A DNA stretch of 64,000 nucleotides from Aureobasidium sp. EXF-3400 (GCA_024195585.1 SWBL01000073.1:62001-126000), one strand, 5' to 3'; positions 11,551 to 23,616 are shown, counted from the stretch's first letter. Notes: generated by a model not told the origin, from the sequence alone. Program-made: numbers and translations.

Positions 11551-12056
11551 CTTGTCTTGAGTGGCCTACCAAACGAGTGTCTGCTTGGCGTGGCGGCTCT
11601 AGCAACTGCACTTTTTCTGGTCATCATGGTCCCATCGGCAGATGCCGTCCTCCGCCCTCTTTCCCGCATCCACCTCTTCCCCGCAACTTGCTTGCCCATC
11701 GAGCATTCCTCCTGTTGTCATTCATGTCTTCATCTTGGTCCAGTGGAACCATGCTTGATCGTCACCGTATCTTGGACGCGCTTGCCCTCGTCTCTCGAAA
11801 TTGTGAAGAGCACTACGAGAGACCATGAATGCATGCCAAGTGTCCATCTCCATCGCAGGATTCGAAGGATCATGGGCCAAGCTTTCCCTGTACTCGAACA
11901 CTGCATATTTCATTGGCTGAAGCGGCCGTAAGAGATGCCACCCTGTTTCCCCTTATTTTACTGTTGAGGCAACAGCTTAAGTGCATTCTACTAGTAAGTG
12001 GCCTCAGGACTTAACATCTGGCCTTCTTGTGCTACATGTGAGCCATCAATTCGACC
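11551..12056. promoter_or_regulatory. Divergent promoter region, MEF1 and ABC transporter
   Basis: These 506 bases separate the MEF1 start codon from that of the ABC transporter. They are pyrimidine-rich upstream of MEF1. Short open frames on both strands look like chance. No TATA box or known drug-response element was identified by eye. Confidence 0.45.
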
Positions 12057-15000
12057 ATGGGCAAAGACGCCGCTACAATCGATGAGAGAGAGGCACAAAC
12101 AGACGTGAAGCAAACAAACCGAACACCAAAAGTCTCCGATTATCTGAGAGTCTTCTCATATGCAACGAAATGGGACTTCTGTATCTACACACTCGCCTCT
12201 CTGGCATCAATCGGCGCTGGCATAACTCTACCTCTTATGAATGTAGTATTCGGACAACTTACTGGCCAATTCTCGGATTACTACAAAGAGTCCTCCACCC
12301 TAACACGACATGACTTTGATCGTATCTTGAATCGCCAAGCCCTATACATCATGGGGCTTTCCATCGGTCGTTGGGGCCTGAACGCCATTAACAAGTATTG
12401 CTTCAGGATGATCGGTATCCGACTGTCATCGGCGATACGCCTCCGTTACATGCAGTCACTGTTCGCGCAGTCAATTCATGTCATCGATTCCATGCCCGCC
12501 GGAGCCCCTGCAACTGCCATCACTGCAACGACGAATACCCTGCAACTTGGTATTTCTGAGCGTTTAGGCACTTTGCTGCAATATGTCGCAACCATTGTGG
12601 CTGCTATCATAATCGCTTTTGTCTGGAGTTGGGATTTGGCTTTGGTGACGTCTTCTTTGATATTGTATGTCGTAGTGGTCGCTGCAGTCCTGATGCCACT
12701 CATCCTCAAAGGTCAGACTACGACTCTCAAGGCTGAGGAAGAAGGAACAGCTGTTGCCAGCGAAGCTCTTGGACAGATCCGTCTGGTTTTAGCATGCGGT
12801 GGTCAGAATCATGCCCTCTCTCGTTACGAAAAATGGGTACAGAAAGCTTTGACGCGAGCACAGAAGGCAGCTCCATATTTAGGCATTCAACTTGGTCTGG
12901 TGGTATGGTTCGCAAGAACCGTTTTTCTCTGCATTACGCATGCTAATGGTCAATCAGTATTTTGGAATATTTGGTGCTTTTGGCCTGGCATTCTGGTATG
13001 GAAGCAAGAGATACATCGCTGGCAGCATTAGCAATTCTGCTGCAGTGATCGTCGTACTCATGTCGGTCATGATGATTATAACCTCTTTGGGGTTCATATC
13101 AACGCCGCTCATGGCCATAAGTAAAGCCATGGTTGCTGCTTGCGAGCTTTTGACAGTCATCGATGCGCCGCCACCTGTCTCTGGCTCTCTCAAGCCAGAC
13201 ATCACCTCCCAAGACTTGATTTTCGACAACGTTGCCTTCGAGTATCCTGGTCGTCCTGGTGTCAGAGTACTGGACGGATTAAGCTTTCGCCTCCGATCTG
13301 GTCAGAATACGGCTTTTGTTGGCCCTTCTGGTTCGGGTAAAAGTACCATCGTTAGTCTATTGGAACGTTGGTATTCTCTTCAAGATCAGCATACGTTACA
13401 AAAGGTGATCGCAGAGAAGCCGTCCAAAAAGGCCGGGTCTTCAGAGGAAGAACCGCTTGACGAGCAATCTGAGTCACATAGCAAACCTGTGCTTTCTGGG
13501 TCGATTACGATCGGTGATCACAATCTCGAAACTCTGGATCTTAAATGGTGGAGAGCGCAAGTTGGAGTGGTCCAGCAAGAGCCTTTCCTCTTCAATGACA
13601 CCATCATCAACAATGTTGCCAATAGACTTATTGGCACAAAGTGGGAGAACGAGTCAGAGGAGAACAAACTCGAGCTCGTGCAGGAGGCATGTCACGAAGC
13701 GTACGCCCATGACTTTGTCACTCGTCTACCCGATGTAAGTGCAGAACCGACGACCATTTCATGAGTGACCAAACACTATATGTTGGATGAGGTATACTGA
13801 CTAAGATAGGGATATCACACGAAAGTTGGCGATGGTGGTATCAAGCTTTCAGGAGGTCAAAAACAGCGCATTGCCATTGCAAGAAGCATAATCAAGAAGC
13901 CACAAATCATCATCTTCGATGAAGCCACCAGCGCTGTCGATGCTAGAAGCGAGAAGATCATCCAGTTGGCCCTTGACAAAATCGCGCAGGGTCGCACAAC
14001 CATCACTATTGCTCATCGTCTCTCGACCATCAAGAAAGCCGATTGTATTGTTGTGCTGAAAAACGGACGTGTACTTGAGCAGGGGACTCATCAAAGCCTT
14101 GTCGAGGACTCTTCAAGTACATACAGTGCCTTGATACGTGCTCAGTCATTGCATGTTTCTGCTATCGATCAGACTGAATCTGGGCAGCAAGTTTTGGATG
14201 CCAATGAGGTGTCCGAAAAGACCATAAGCCACACCGAACAAGCTCCCGAACCTGGATCTCTTCTTCTTCATGACTATAAAACATCAGATATGAAGCCTCA
14301 AAACCTCTTTCAGACTTTTCAAAGGCTTCTGCATACGCAGCGAGCACATTGGTACTCTCTCATAGGTATCCTCATCTCTGCTATGGCAGTTGCAGCAGCC
14401 ACACCGATTCAAGCCTGGCTCTTTGCGAAAGTCCTTGGAGTTTTCCTTCTAGACACCGAAGATGCGAAGAGCAGAGCCAACTTCTGGGCTCTTATGTGGC
14501 TTGTTCTTGCTTCAGGCTCGGGTCTTGCAAACCTTTGCGAGGCTTGGGTAGGCTTGCGCGTACAGTATTCTGTCAGTGCAATATACAAGATGCGATACTT
14601 TACTGACATGCTCTACCAAAAGATCAGCTTCTTCGACAAGGACAGCAACTCTCATGGCACATTGAGTTCGCGTATCGCTAGCGATGCTAAGTCTCTGGAA
14701 GAAGTCTCCGGTCTGAATCTCGCACTTGCGTTATCTGGAATGTTCAACGTGGTTGGATGCATAATCATCTCCTTGATTTTCAGCTGGAAACTCGGTTTGG
14801 TTGCTTTGTGTGTAACGATGCCAATCATGCTATCCTCTGGCCTTTGGAAGTATAGGCACGAGGTACAGTTTGACAAGATGAATTCCAAGGTCTTTGCAGA
14901 AAGCTCGCAGTTTGCCACCGAAGCGATAGGTGCGATGAGAACAGTCTCGGCGCTTACCATGGAGAACAGTATCACTGAAAGGTACTCAAAACTTCTGGCA

Positions 15001-16124
15001 GAACATGTCCAAGCAGCTCACACCAAAGCTTTGTGGACATCCGGCCTGTATGGATTCGTGGACAGTTCTGGACTCGGCTGTCAAGCTCTGATCTTCTGGT
15101 ATGGCGGCAGACTTCTGGCCAGCGGCGAATTTGGATTCGAAGCTTTCTTTGTTTGCTACATGGCGATGATACAAGGTGCAGAGGCTGCCAGTCAAGTTCT
15201 CAGTGTCGCTCCCAATACTGCACAAGCGACAGCTGCTGCAAATCGCATTTTCGAAAACCAAGAGTCTGCTGACACTAATCGTGCTGGAGTGAACAACGAG
15301 AAAAGCATACCTGAAGCTGACGGTGGTATACGTGTTAAGCTTCGGAATGTTTCATTCAGATATCCCACCAGGAACTATTTTGTCTTTCAAGGCCTGAACA
15401 TTATCATCGAGAAAGGGCAATATGCAGCTTTCGTCGGTCCATCTGGCTGTGGCAAAACAACCATCGTCTCTCTCCTTGAAAGGTTCTACGATGTGGAACC
15501 AGGACGAGGTGCAATCACTTGCAATAGCGTCAACATCAATGATATGAATGTGTACGACTACCGGCGTAATATATCGCCCGTAGCTCAAGAACCAACCATG
15601 TTCCGAGGAACCATTCGCGACAATATCCTCTTTGGCATTCCTGGTCCCAGCTCTGTGTCCGACGAAAGAATCCATCAAGTGTGTCGCGACGCGCTCATCC
15701 ACGACTTCATCGTTTCTCTACCACAAGGATATGATACCGACGTTGGACAAGAAGGTGTTGCCATGTCAGGAGGTCAGAAACAACGCATCGCCATTGCTCG
15801 AGCCTTGATCCGCGACCCGAAACTTCTTCTACTCGATGAAGCAACATCAGCCCTAGACTCTGAGTCCGAGAAGATTGTGCAAGCAGCATTTGAAAGAGCA
15901 CGTAGTGGGAGAACGATGATTGCTGTTGCTCATCGGTTGTCTACCGTTCAAAGTGCCGATGTTATCTTCGTGTTTGATGAGGGCAAGGTGGTGGAGAAGG
16001 GCAGCCATAATGAACTTGTCAAGAGGCAAGGTGTTTATTGGGAGATGGTAAGTCTCATGTGGAGAGCCTACAAAATGGTGTCCAGGCTAACCGACCACAG
16101 TGTCAGAACCAAGCCCTAGATTAG
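12057..16124 (+). CDS. Full-size ABCB-type (multidrug/P-glycoprotein-like) ABC transporter
   Basis: CDS join(12057..12902, 12958..13734, 13810..16047, 16101..16124), 1294 aa. The order is TMD1-NBD1-TMD2-NBD2. NBD1 has GPSGSGKST near residue 403, LSGGQKQR near 553 and DEATS near 577. NBD2 has GPSGCGKTT near 1083, MSGGQKQR near 1192 and DEATS near 1216. Both H-loops sit in AHRLST. Both sites keep their catalytic residues, so both are probably active. The last exon is only 24 bases (CQNQALD then stop); reading through its intron would give an atypical tail. The fold fits plasma-membrane exporters of the fungal Pmd1/Mdr1 group. The cargo (drug, a-factor-like peptide or metabolite) cannot be inferred. 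Confidence 0.93.
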
Positions 16125-16536
16125 TTGGTGATCAAAGCTGGACAACGCCTAGATTCAGCTTGTCGCAGACTCACAGTGCAACACTGCAGCCTTATCGCGT
16201 GCCACAATACCTCATTGAAGCCCGGCGGTAGATCGTCCAGTTGACTGCGGTTCACCTGTGCCCATGGGATCAACCATAGATGCAATCTATCATATTGAAT
16301 CTTGCCTATAAACAACCTTTCATGCGGCCCCTGATCAGCTGAACTGCCACCCGCCCATCTAGCTGGTTTCCCTGTCAACGCCTGGCAACATGTTCTCACC
16401 TTGGTAGATGACCTCTTCCGCCTTCCCTTCCACTGAAGCCATAAGCGTTTTCTTCTCAACTCTTGTTGAATCACCAGTGGAAGGATAACTTTTGCCATGG
16501 ACTACACATAAGGTCCGCTGACTAGCCGAGTGGCGC
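16125..16536. other. Intergenic region after the ABC transporter
   Basis: A 125-codon open frame on the minus strand (16121-16498) overlaps the transporter stop codon. It lacks recognisable features and is not called. Otherwise I see nothing here. Confidence 0.4.
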
Positions 16537-17438
16537 CTACTGAGGAGTACAATCCGGATTTATCTGGCTCTGTCTCTCCAGTATGGGTTCTTTGGCCTGC
16601 TTCTCCTTGAGAGCATCATAGCGCTTTCTTCTCTCAATATGCTCATCAAACTTCTCAACAAAATGCAAAGACTCCTTACTAGGTGTCGCTGGCGAAGGAA
16701 CTTTTGAATAGGAAGTCGAGCTCGGGGAAAACGGCATGTGAAGCCGACTGCCACGGATAAATACCGGGATGGGCGTGATCGATTGCCTGTTCCCGCCACG
16801 AGTTGCGTGCCGTCGTTCTTTCAGCTCCTGTGCCTGAATATCCCTTCCAATCGAAGCACCTCGAGATGTCTTTGCAACATACAGATCCAGTTAGATCAGA
16901 TCGCTCTCCCTCTTTCCGGCAAAGCACAAAGCTTTCGCTAGCTTGTTCAGCTTCCAGTATGCCAGAAGTGGCATGTGATCGACAGTCTAGACGTACCATC
17001 GGACAGGGTTCTCGAGCCGCACATGCAGCAACTAACGTGGCTAAGACGTCCGATTCTGCACGCTTAGCAACATTTCGATGAACGACCATCTGAGGAAAAT
17101 CGTTGCGTGGCTTTGATCGAGGACCTGGCGATCGCCATGTTGCGGGCTGAGATGCGTAACAAGCGAACAACATCCGCTCCTGGGGCAAAGCAGTCATTCG
17201 TGAGTAATGAGCCACAGGATATATCCGACGTCTTCTTCGATATGACGAAGTCGGCACTTTCTAGTCGGACTTCAACTTTAGAAAAACAGAAGTGGTGGAG
17301 TTGGCGCTTGTGAGCCGTGCTTGCAAGGGTCGGCACGGCTCCGTCTCCACTTGCCAGTAAGATCAGATAGTCTTTTGAGGCCTGCAGATCGTAGCAGAGG
17401 CACTTGGTATCACTCTTCGAAGACATGTCTATGGTCAC
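16537..17438 (-). CDS. Possible multi-exon gene of unknown function
   Basis: The C-terminal exon is fairly convincing: about 100 codons ending at 16537, including SSTSYSKVPSPATPSKESL and a charged, helix-prone stretch (EKFDEHIERRKRYDALKEKQ). It may join, through an intron of about 125 bases starting GTACGT after CPM, to an open frame running upstream toward 17257. A separate 124-codon frame starts at 17438. How these frames connect is unclear, so the 5' limit is tentative. No family is recognised. It could be a lineage-specific gene or a decayed one. Confidence 0.35.
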
Positions 17439-18009
17439 CCCCTCATGTCACTACCCAAGATCACGCCCTTACAGTAGATCGTATACAGCTACGTCAAGCG
17501 CAAGATCACTGTTCGATTCGCCTACCTATACAGCTGTTATCAATTAGCCTGGACTGCACATATAGGGCTCATTGCCTTTTGACGGCCCAGATCATGGGAA
17601 TCAAGGTTCAGCTTTGCGCCATCGGGAGCGCCAGTGCCAAAACCACTGCTTACAATAACAAAATCTATCTTTGACCGAATGGCGTCCTTCGTCTTCGCGT
17701 CATTGTTCTCAGTCTTTCAGCGGCACCCCTGCAGATTGGATCCAACTGCACAGTTTGGACCATGAGTCTGGATGGAGAGCATCCGAAAAGGCAAAACACA
17801 AGCATGTTGACGAACCGAGACCTCTCGAGGCACGGCTCGTCTTCGTTTGACCAGGTTGAAAAACTCTGGCATGGTTGATATAAAGAGTAATCAAACCTAG
17901 ACACATCACCCCTACAGCTTTCACCTCTCTCAAGGAGCCAGTCAATCGTTCTACAGATCCTTCTATCTTACCCCATAACTCTCGTTCACTGTTGCTCGAA
18001 TTGCTCATC
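17439..18009. promoter_or_regulatory. Intergenic region before the secreted-protein gene
   Basis: This is 571 bases upstream of the plus-strand secreted-protein gene, probably including its promoter. Pyrimidine-rich blocks lie at 17930-17990. No RNA gene or strong motif was seen. Confidence 0.4.
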
Positions 18010-19367
18010 ATGCTCACCTTCATCCCTGCTCTCGTAGCGCTGAGTGCCTTCGCGAGCGCACAATCGACTTCGATCGACGTGGCTGCTATCTCTGTCGCAA
18101 TCCCCACCAGTGTTTTCGCTCTCCCAGTAGTGTATGTGACCAAACAGGGAATTCCTGCTTTGACAGCTACCACTCTGGCGTCCACTGCCACTGGCGTATC
18201 TGACCCTTCGGCCACTGATGTCTTCGATTCTGCCGCCGATGCCTCTGCAGCAATCCTTTCCGCCACTTCAGCTTCTATCGGTCTGGTCAAGCGTGATTCG
18301 ACGACTTGCATCCCACAGCCTACTGGGATCAGCTACAACTCGAGCCCTGACACGCCCGCCGCATTTGCAGCTGATCAGTATTATGTGGATCAATCCCTCA
18401 GCGCTACGCTTCCCTCTGGCTTTCTCGAGACTTTCAAGAACCTTACTGCCTCCAACTCCGCCGATAACTACATGGGATACACCCTCCTGTCCTCATACGA
18501 TGTCAGCTCCTGCGCTAGTGACTGTTCAGCAATCAGTGGATGTAACAGCTTCAACATCTGTAAGTCGTTCATCGATCGAATTGGGCCACATGACTGACCA
18601 TATCAGACTTCGAACGGGACCCGAGTGTCAATCCTGACTCTCCCAACTGTGCCAATCCGAACTCCACGATCAATATCAAGTGTGTTTGGTGGGGAGGTGC
18701 TGTTACCGCTGCCAATGCCAACAACTTTGGCCAATGGCGCGACGAATTCCAGGTCTTGATTGCTGGCTCGAACGGTTACGTCAACACTACCTACGCAGCT
18801 CAGCTAGCCGGCGTTTCATCTGTTTCTTCATCAAGTGATGCCGCTTCAGGTACCCCAGCATCAAGCACCTTCACAACCGTCACTCTGCCCGCTTCGAGCA
18901 CTTCGACCGTGCTTGCCTCATCAGGCACTACTTCTTCCTCTAGCCCCTCGTCTACCCTGACTGCTCCTTTCTACATCACTATCGGCAATGGTCAGTACGT
19001 CGCCGTTAGCAGCGGCCAATCTGGTGTCACCAGTTTCGTTAGTTCTACCGCCTTGGCAACCAAGTTCCAGCTCGACAAGAATACCGGCTACCTGCTCGAA
19101 GCAAGCGGAACTATTGGTTACGCTGCCAGTCTCTCGACAAGCAGCAGTAATGCCCAGAAGGTATCCTTCAATCCCGTCAATTCCGCCAACCTGAAGTACC
19201 TCATCTGCAGCCAGACGGCGAGTGGTTCGCTGCAATGCAATTCAGACACCAACAAGAAGACCCAGGTTGCTCAGCTTTGCTCTGCAGATAATAACGGTAG
19301 TCTGTGGTCCGCATCATCTGTCGACAAGAGTTGCAATAGTGTCACGCTTACCTACGTTCTTGCTTGA
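18010..19367 (+). CDS. Secreted Ser/Thr-rich protein of unknown function
   Basis: CDS join(18010..18559, 18607..19367), 436 aa. The N-terminus is a clear signal peptide (MLTFIPALVALSAFASAQ, cleavage about residue 18). A possible dibasic KR processing site follows near residue 96. Residues about 100-260 hold a cysteine-containing region (SSCASDCSAISGCNSF, then CVWWGG after the intron) that recalls a PAN/apple-like fold seen in many ascomycete secreted proteins. A Ser/Thr/Ala linker (likely O-glycosylated) and a C-terminal domain with two or three further cysteines follow. There is no GPI-like hydrophobic tail. It is likely extracellular or wall-associated; no enzymatic motif is visible. Confidence 0.85.
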
Positions 19368-19483
19368 AGGAAGAAATGCCATCATGAACTTTCCTGCAAC
19401 AACAACAACTCCAGAAGTGTGCGACCTGTTATGATGGGATAACATCTGCTTGATTGTCTTCTCAGTACTGTCATAAAAAACAA

Positions 19484-22453
19484 CTAGAAACGATTTTGCC
19501 TCAACAGCCAATCTACAGCCCGATCCACTCTCAAGCCACTGCCCATATCCGTGATCCGTAGTGCTTCCTTTGCCTGTGCATTCGAGAATCCGATATCCAT
19601 GATCTTGCTAATGGCAAGTGCGCTCGTGTCTTCAGCTAACCCCTCGAAGCTCAGCATGCTCAATCTGTTGAAAGTGTCGACTCTGTCTTCGATGACAGGG
19701 CTCACTTTCCTTGGCGACCAAGACCCGTGCTGCATTTTACGAGCATCTGCAACGTCGGAGGATGCAGATCTGGGAGAACTCGGTGTCGAAGACCTCTTTG
19801 GAATTGGTCTCTTGTGTACCTCAGGTGCGAGTGCACTGTCATGGCGGCTCAACGCACATGGTTGCTGTCCGACCTTTCTGCTCAAAGACATCTGTCGATA
19901 GGCAAGATTCATCTCCGCAGTTTGACGCTTACGAAGCAACGTCTTGGTGGCGTCCTTTGTCTGCGTACCAGCAGTGGAAGCAAGGAGTCGTTCTTCATAA
20001 AGCTGCGAAACAGGTTCTCGGAAGAACCTTCGGCGAGTCATACCAGATTGCGGAGGTGTCCAGTCGGTCCAGTCGTTCAGCTGAGCAAAGTCCAAGCCGG
20101 CACTCGTATCGTCGAATCTTGTGAGCTCTAGGACAACCGATGGTCCGAGAGATAGGATGTAAGCTACCCATTCTTCGACAACACGACTTTGTACGGTTAG
20201 ATCTGTAGAGCCTCCATTTATATGACGGAAGATTCCACAGCTTTGTGCTTTACTTGTCACCTCTTCATAAGGTTGTATCAAGGCGTGAAGACATTCCCAC
20301 ATCTCTGACATATCATAGAGCTGTTCGGCAGACAACCCACAACCGTTTCCAGCCGCGAAATGATCTGGAGCGTTGAGCAAGATCCCATCAATCTCAAATT
20401 CTGGACTGAAACTCAGAGTGGCAGCACAACCTTTTTGATGTGCCAGTATACCGCCTTTGAGCCAGTCGGTCTGGCCTTTGAGGTCGTTCTCTCGCCCTCT
20501 ATCGCAGCCGAACATCTTGCAGAATGACCATATACGGTACAGCGCGTCTTCGAACCTTGCAGATCCTTCAGTCATGAGACTAGAAATGGTCTCAGGGCGA
20601 ATGAATGATTGACACTTCGTAGCAATGGCAGTCTTGAGTTCGTGAACAATCGCCCGATCATGTTTGATGCATGACATGTAGGCAGAAGGAGAAATCTCTG
20701 TATTCTCAAGGGAGTCTGTCGGCATGAAGTTGCCGAACGGAAAGGGCGAGAGTTCCCTCAATTCCCAGGCTGGTGGCGACACATTGAATAGCACTGACTT
20801 TAACAACTTGAGTTTGTTGTCCTCAGAGCACCTTCTTGTGGTCTTGTTGACCATTGATAGAGACTTCAGATCCCCGAAAGATGTCGCACATGCCATGATT
20901 CTCAGACAAACTGCTTCTTGATCAAACGCCAAAGCTGGAGACTTCTTTGAGGCTGATGCACTCCAAGACAGCCACATGGATCCAAGATCAGCCGACAATG
21001 AGCATCGCACACTGGAGACTCTGCGAACGTCGTCTCCGTTATCGGAAGAATTTTGTGGCTTCCTGTGTTGTACTGATTGACATCGTGTGGGCACGTCTGT
21101 GCCTGCGTGCATGGATTGAGTCAGGGTCGGCTGAGCCGGTTGGAGCCATTGGCGTTTACGAGACTTTTTGGGCAAGGTGGGTGCCCGAGTCACGTTGTTG
21201 GTCGCGGCGTCGTAGTCAATTGTTTTGCGAATGGGACCGTTATCTGTTGGTGTTGCTGAGAGTCCTTCGGTAATCGTACTCAGCTGCTTCTGCAGATCAT
21301 AAACAGCTTCGCTCAAGGTAGGACTTGGAGTTCGATGACTCGGATGACTGACGACCTGGAGATACTGGGACCCAGAAGTAGCACAAGGGGTACTGCCATC
21401 TCCTGCGGCCTCATCGAATATGCCTGCCTTGACAGGATCGGTTATTGAGAAAGCGGCACTTGCAGATCGCTTGGGCACATCCAAGTAGTTCCAGTGAGGG
21501 TTTTGCACAACCCCATTTGGAGACTCTGCTTCTACACTTGTCATAGACGAGTGTCTGCTGTAGCAGGAAACTATGTCGAATATGTCGTCTTGGGAAATCG
21601 TGTTGCTTGAGACTGAAGATCTACTGTTGTCGTGACCTGACACAGACCTGACCTCGCTTCTTTGAGTCCCTACTATAGAACTCGGCTTACGGAAAGCTGG
21701 ATGGATGGAGCTTTGATCCAAGCTCGTGGTTTGCGATGTCGATGATTTTCGAGAAGTGGTTGTGGTTGGGCTAATACAGGCACGCTTGAACGGCTGAGGC
21801 GGTATAGCTGCTTCCTCTCCCAATATCTGTCGCAATTTACTGCCTGGAATCCTTACGGACAGTCGAGGTCGGGATGCTTTGTCCACCTTGCGTGGCGCGG
21901 GTGTGGTAGGCGGGATCTGAAGTGCCGTCTCCGACTTCCGCTTGGTTCTCGTCTCTACGTCCCAGAGAGCCACGCCGTCACGCCAGACTCCAATCCTGCT
22001 ATCAAAGGCACCTTGCATCGGACTGGCAGACCCTAGCATGCAGTTGTTAAACGAAGAGGTAGAAGAGTTTGAGTCGGAAGAACTCTGTTTCCCGATAGCT
22101 TGAAGAATCTCCTCATTCGGCGAGACGGCCATGGCAATGTCCAGAGCCGACACGGTGTGGGCAGCCACACGAGGTGGCACTGCGTGCAAAACCGTACCCT
22201 CTTCGCTTCTTGATGGGTGTCTCAGTTTGCTCAGCCAAGATGTCTTCTTCGGGCTGGTCGGAGATGCCGTCCTCATCGGACTGGTCGGGGATACTGTCTT
22301 CTTGGTTTCGAGGTGTAGGCCTGCCATGGCTTCATGGAGTGACGATACTGTAGGTGCAGGAGTGCTTGTTCCCCTCCTAGAAAAGATGGACACACTTCTT
22401 CTACACTCGTTATCAATCTGGCAAGAAGCGCGGGGATTTGATTGACACTCCAT
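19484..22453 (-). CDS. Large UBA-domain protein of unknown function
   Basis: A single open frame of 989 codons. The first ~430 residues are Ser/Thr/Pro-rich and probably disordered, with repeated TSP motifs. Residues about 490-830 look folded, with evenly spaced hydrophobic and aromatic residues. The C-terminus (about 945-989) contains a UBA-like three-helix module: ALAISKIMDIGFSNAQAKEA followed by AVDWLL. UBA modules bind ubiquitin, so a role in ubiquitin signalling is inferred. I cannot assign the central region to a family. Confidence 0.8.
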   Translation of the reverse strand: MECQSNPRASCQIDNECRRSVSIFSRRGTSTPAPTVSSLHEAMAGLHLETKKTVSPTSPMRTASPTSPKKTSWLSKLRHPSRSEEGTVLHAVPPRVAAHTVSALDIAMAVSPNEEILQAIGKQSSSDSNSSTSSFNNCMLGSASPMQGAFDSRIGVWRDGVALWDVETRTKRKSETALQIPPTTPAPRKVDKASRPRLSVRIPGSKLRQILGEEAAIPPQPFKRACISPTTTTSRKSSTSQTTSLDQSSIHPAFRKPSSIVGTQRSEVRSVSGHDNSRSSVSSNTISQDDIFDIVSCYSRHSSMTSVEAESPNGVVQNPHWNYLDVPKRSASAAFSITDPVKAGIFDEAAGDGSTPCATSGSQYLQVVSHPSHRTPSPTLSEAVYDLQKQLSTITEGLSATPTDNGPIRKTIDYDAATNNVTRAPTLPKKSRKRQWLQPAQPTLTQSMHAGTDVPTRCQSVQHRKPQNSSDNGDDVRRVSSVRCSLSADLGSMWLSWSASASKKSPALAFDQEAVCLRIMACATSFGDLKSLSMVNKTTRRCSEDNKLKLLKSVLFNVSPPAWELRELSPFPFGNFMPTDSLENTEISPSAYMSCIKHDRAIVHELKTAIATKCQSFIRPETISSLMTEGSARFEDALYRIWSFCKMFGCDRGRENDLKGQTDWLKGGILAHQKGCAATLSFSPEFEIDGILLNAPDHFAAGNGCGLSAEQLYDMSEMWECLHALIQPYEEVTSKAQSCGIFRHINGGSTDLTVQSRVVEEWVAYILSLGPSVVLELTRFDDTSAGLDFAQLNDWTDWTPPQSGMTRRRFFREPVSQLYEERLLASTAGTQTKDATKTLLRKRQTAEMNLAYRQMSLSRKVGQQPCALSRHDSALAPEVHKRPIPKRSSTPSSPRSASSDVADARKMQHGSWSPRKVSPVIEDRVDTFNRLSMLSFEGLAEDTSALAISKIMDIGFSNAQAKEALRITDMGSGLRVDRAVDWLLRQNRF

Positions 22454-23616
22454 GGCAAGGCTGACGAAGGATAATATCCGATCAAATAGATAAGTAGCTT
22501 ATTCAGATTGACATCGAAATCGTCAGATTGAGTCCAGACGTGGAATTGAGGGTCCTTGTGAGACTTCCAGTTTTATGTGTCGGGGCGAGAGGAAGAACAT
22601 GACATGACAGAGAAGCAAGGTGACACTGGGGAATACGGGAAGATGATGGAGAAGACGGGTGCGAATATGGAATGCTGTGCCGCCAATACATGGACGAACT
22701 TCCTACAGAGTGCACCATCCCGGCAGCCGAAGCAATCAAGTACCAACCAGGTTGATAGACATTGGACGATTGGCAGGGCCGACAAACATGGAGTGTTGGA
22801 AGTACACGCAGAGTAAGCTGAGAGGATGGTCGAGGCCCCAAAAATAGGTTCGGGCTCCCCACTTCGCTTAACCCTTCGGAGTATTGAGTCGTCGATCTTC
22901 GAGAGAGCAGAAGTCGTGTTGTTATTCTATGGACCTCGCGAAATGCTCGAATACTTAAGTATGGCATTCCTGCTGTCTTCATATACCTTGCAACATAAGA
23001 CAGGTAGCGCTTACCGTAAATTCTTCGATAGCAGGGCAGAGATTGCGCGGTAATATTATAATAGGCGCGAAAGTCTTACATGTCCAATTCGGGTCGTGCA
23101 TGAAACTTCTGCAGCTAACGGAACCTTCGTCAAACTCACATCCATAAGGCGGAGGAGGTTCGAATATTGATCAACGTATAGGGCATCCGGGAGCTGTATT
23201 TGGAAATAGCATCGGGACTTCAAACGTGCATCCTTACTCCTTACTGTTGTTTCTGTTCTTGTTGGTGTTGGTCTCATCCTCTGATCACAAGGTTACCAAG
23301 TTTGGGAGGACAAGCAACTCCTTGGCGGATAAGGCGTATGTACTGCAGGAGAGCCAACAGCTGATTTGTAGGCTGCTGACCATAGCCTGTCGCTCTGACA
23401 CCTTGCGATGAGTTCACGAACACCATTCGTCATTTGTGCTCTGAAGTACGTGTCGATTATTTCAAGGAAAGAAGCATGGTCAGAGTGACACATCAACGCA
23501 GCCTCATCGGTATCAAATAGTCATGTGTCACTATAGTCATTATTTCGGTTATCATACTAAGGACTACAAAATTATGCTCCGACCTCTTTGCTCGTATCCT
23601 CAGGTCCTCCGAGGTA
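22454..23616. other. Intergenic region, 1.16 kb
   Basis: It lies between the start of the UBA gene and the end of the Dnt1-like gene, both on the minus strand, and so holds the UBA gene's promoter and leader. A 159-codon minus-strand open frame (22503-22982) has no conserved-looking segment and is not called. Confidence 0.45.

Noticed and set aside
9025..11931. 968-codon plus-strand open frame opposite MEF1
   Set aside because: It is the antisense shadow of a strongly codon-biased gene. Its Leu/Val/Asp/His/Gly-rich composition reflects reverse-complemented codons, and MEF1 conservation settles the strand.
16121..16498. 125-codon minus-strand open frame overlapping the ABC transporter's 3' end
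   Set aside because: It overlaps a well-supported last exon and shows no conserved-looking segment; an upstream connection to the next minus-strand gene is not supported by splice signals I could find.
22503..22982. 159-codon minus-strand open frame upstream of the UBA gene
   Set aside because: Ser/His/Pro-rich composition without structure. It lies where the UBA gene's promoter and leader are expected.
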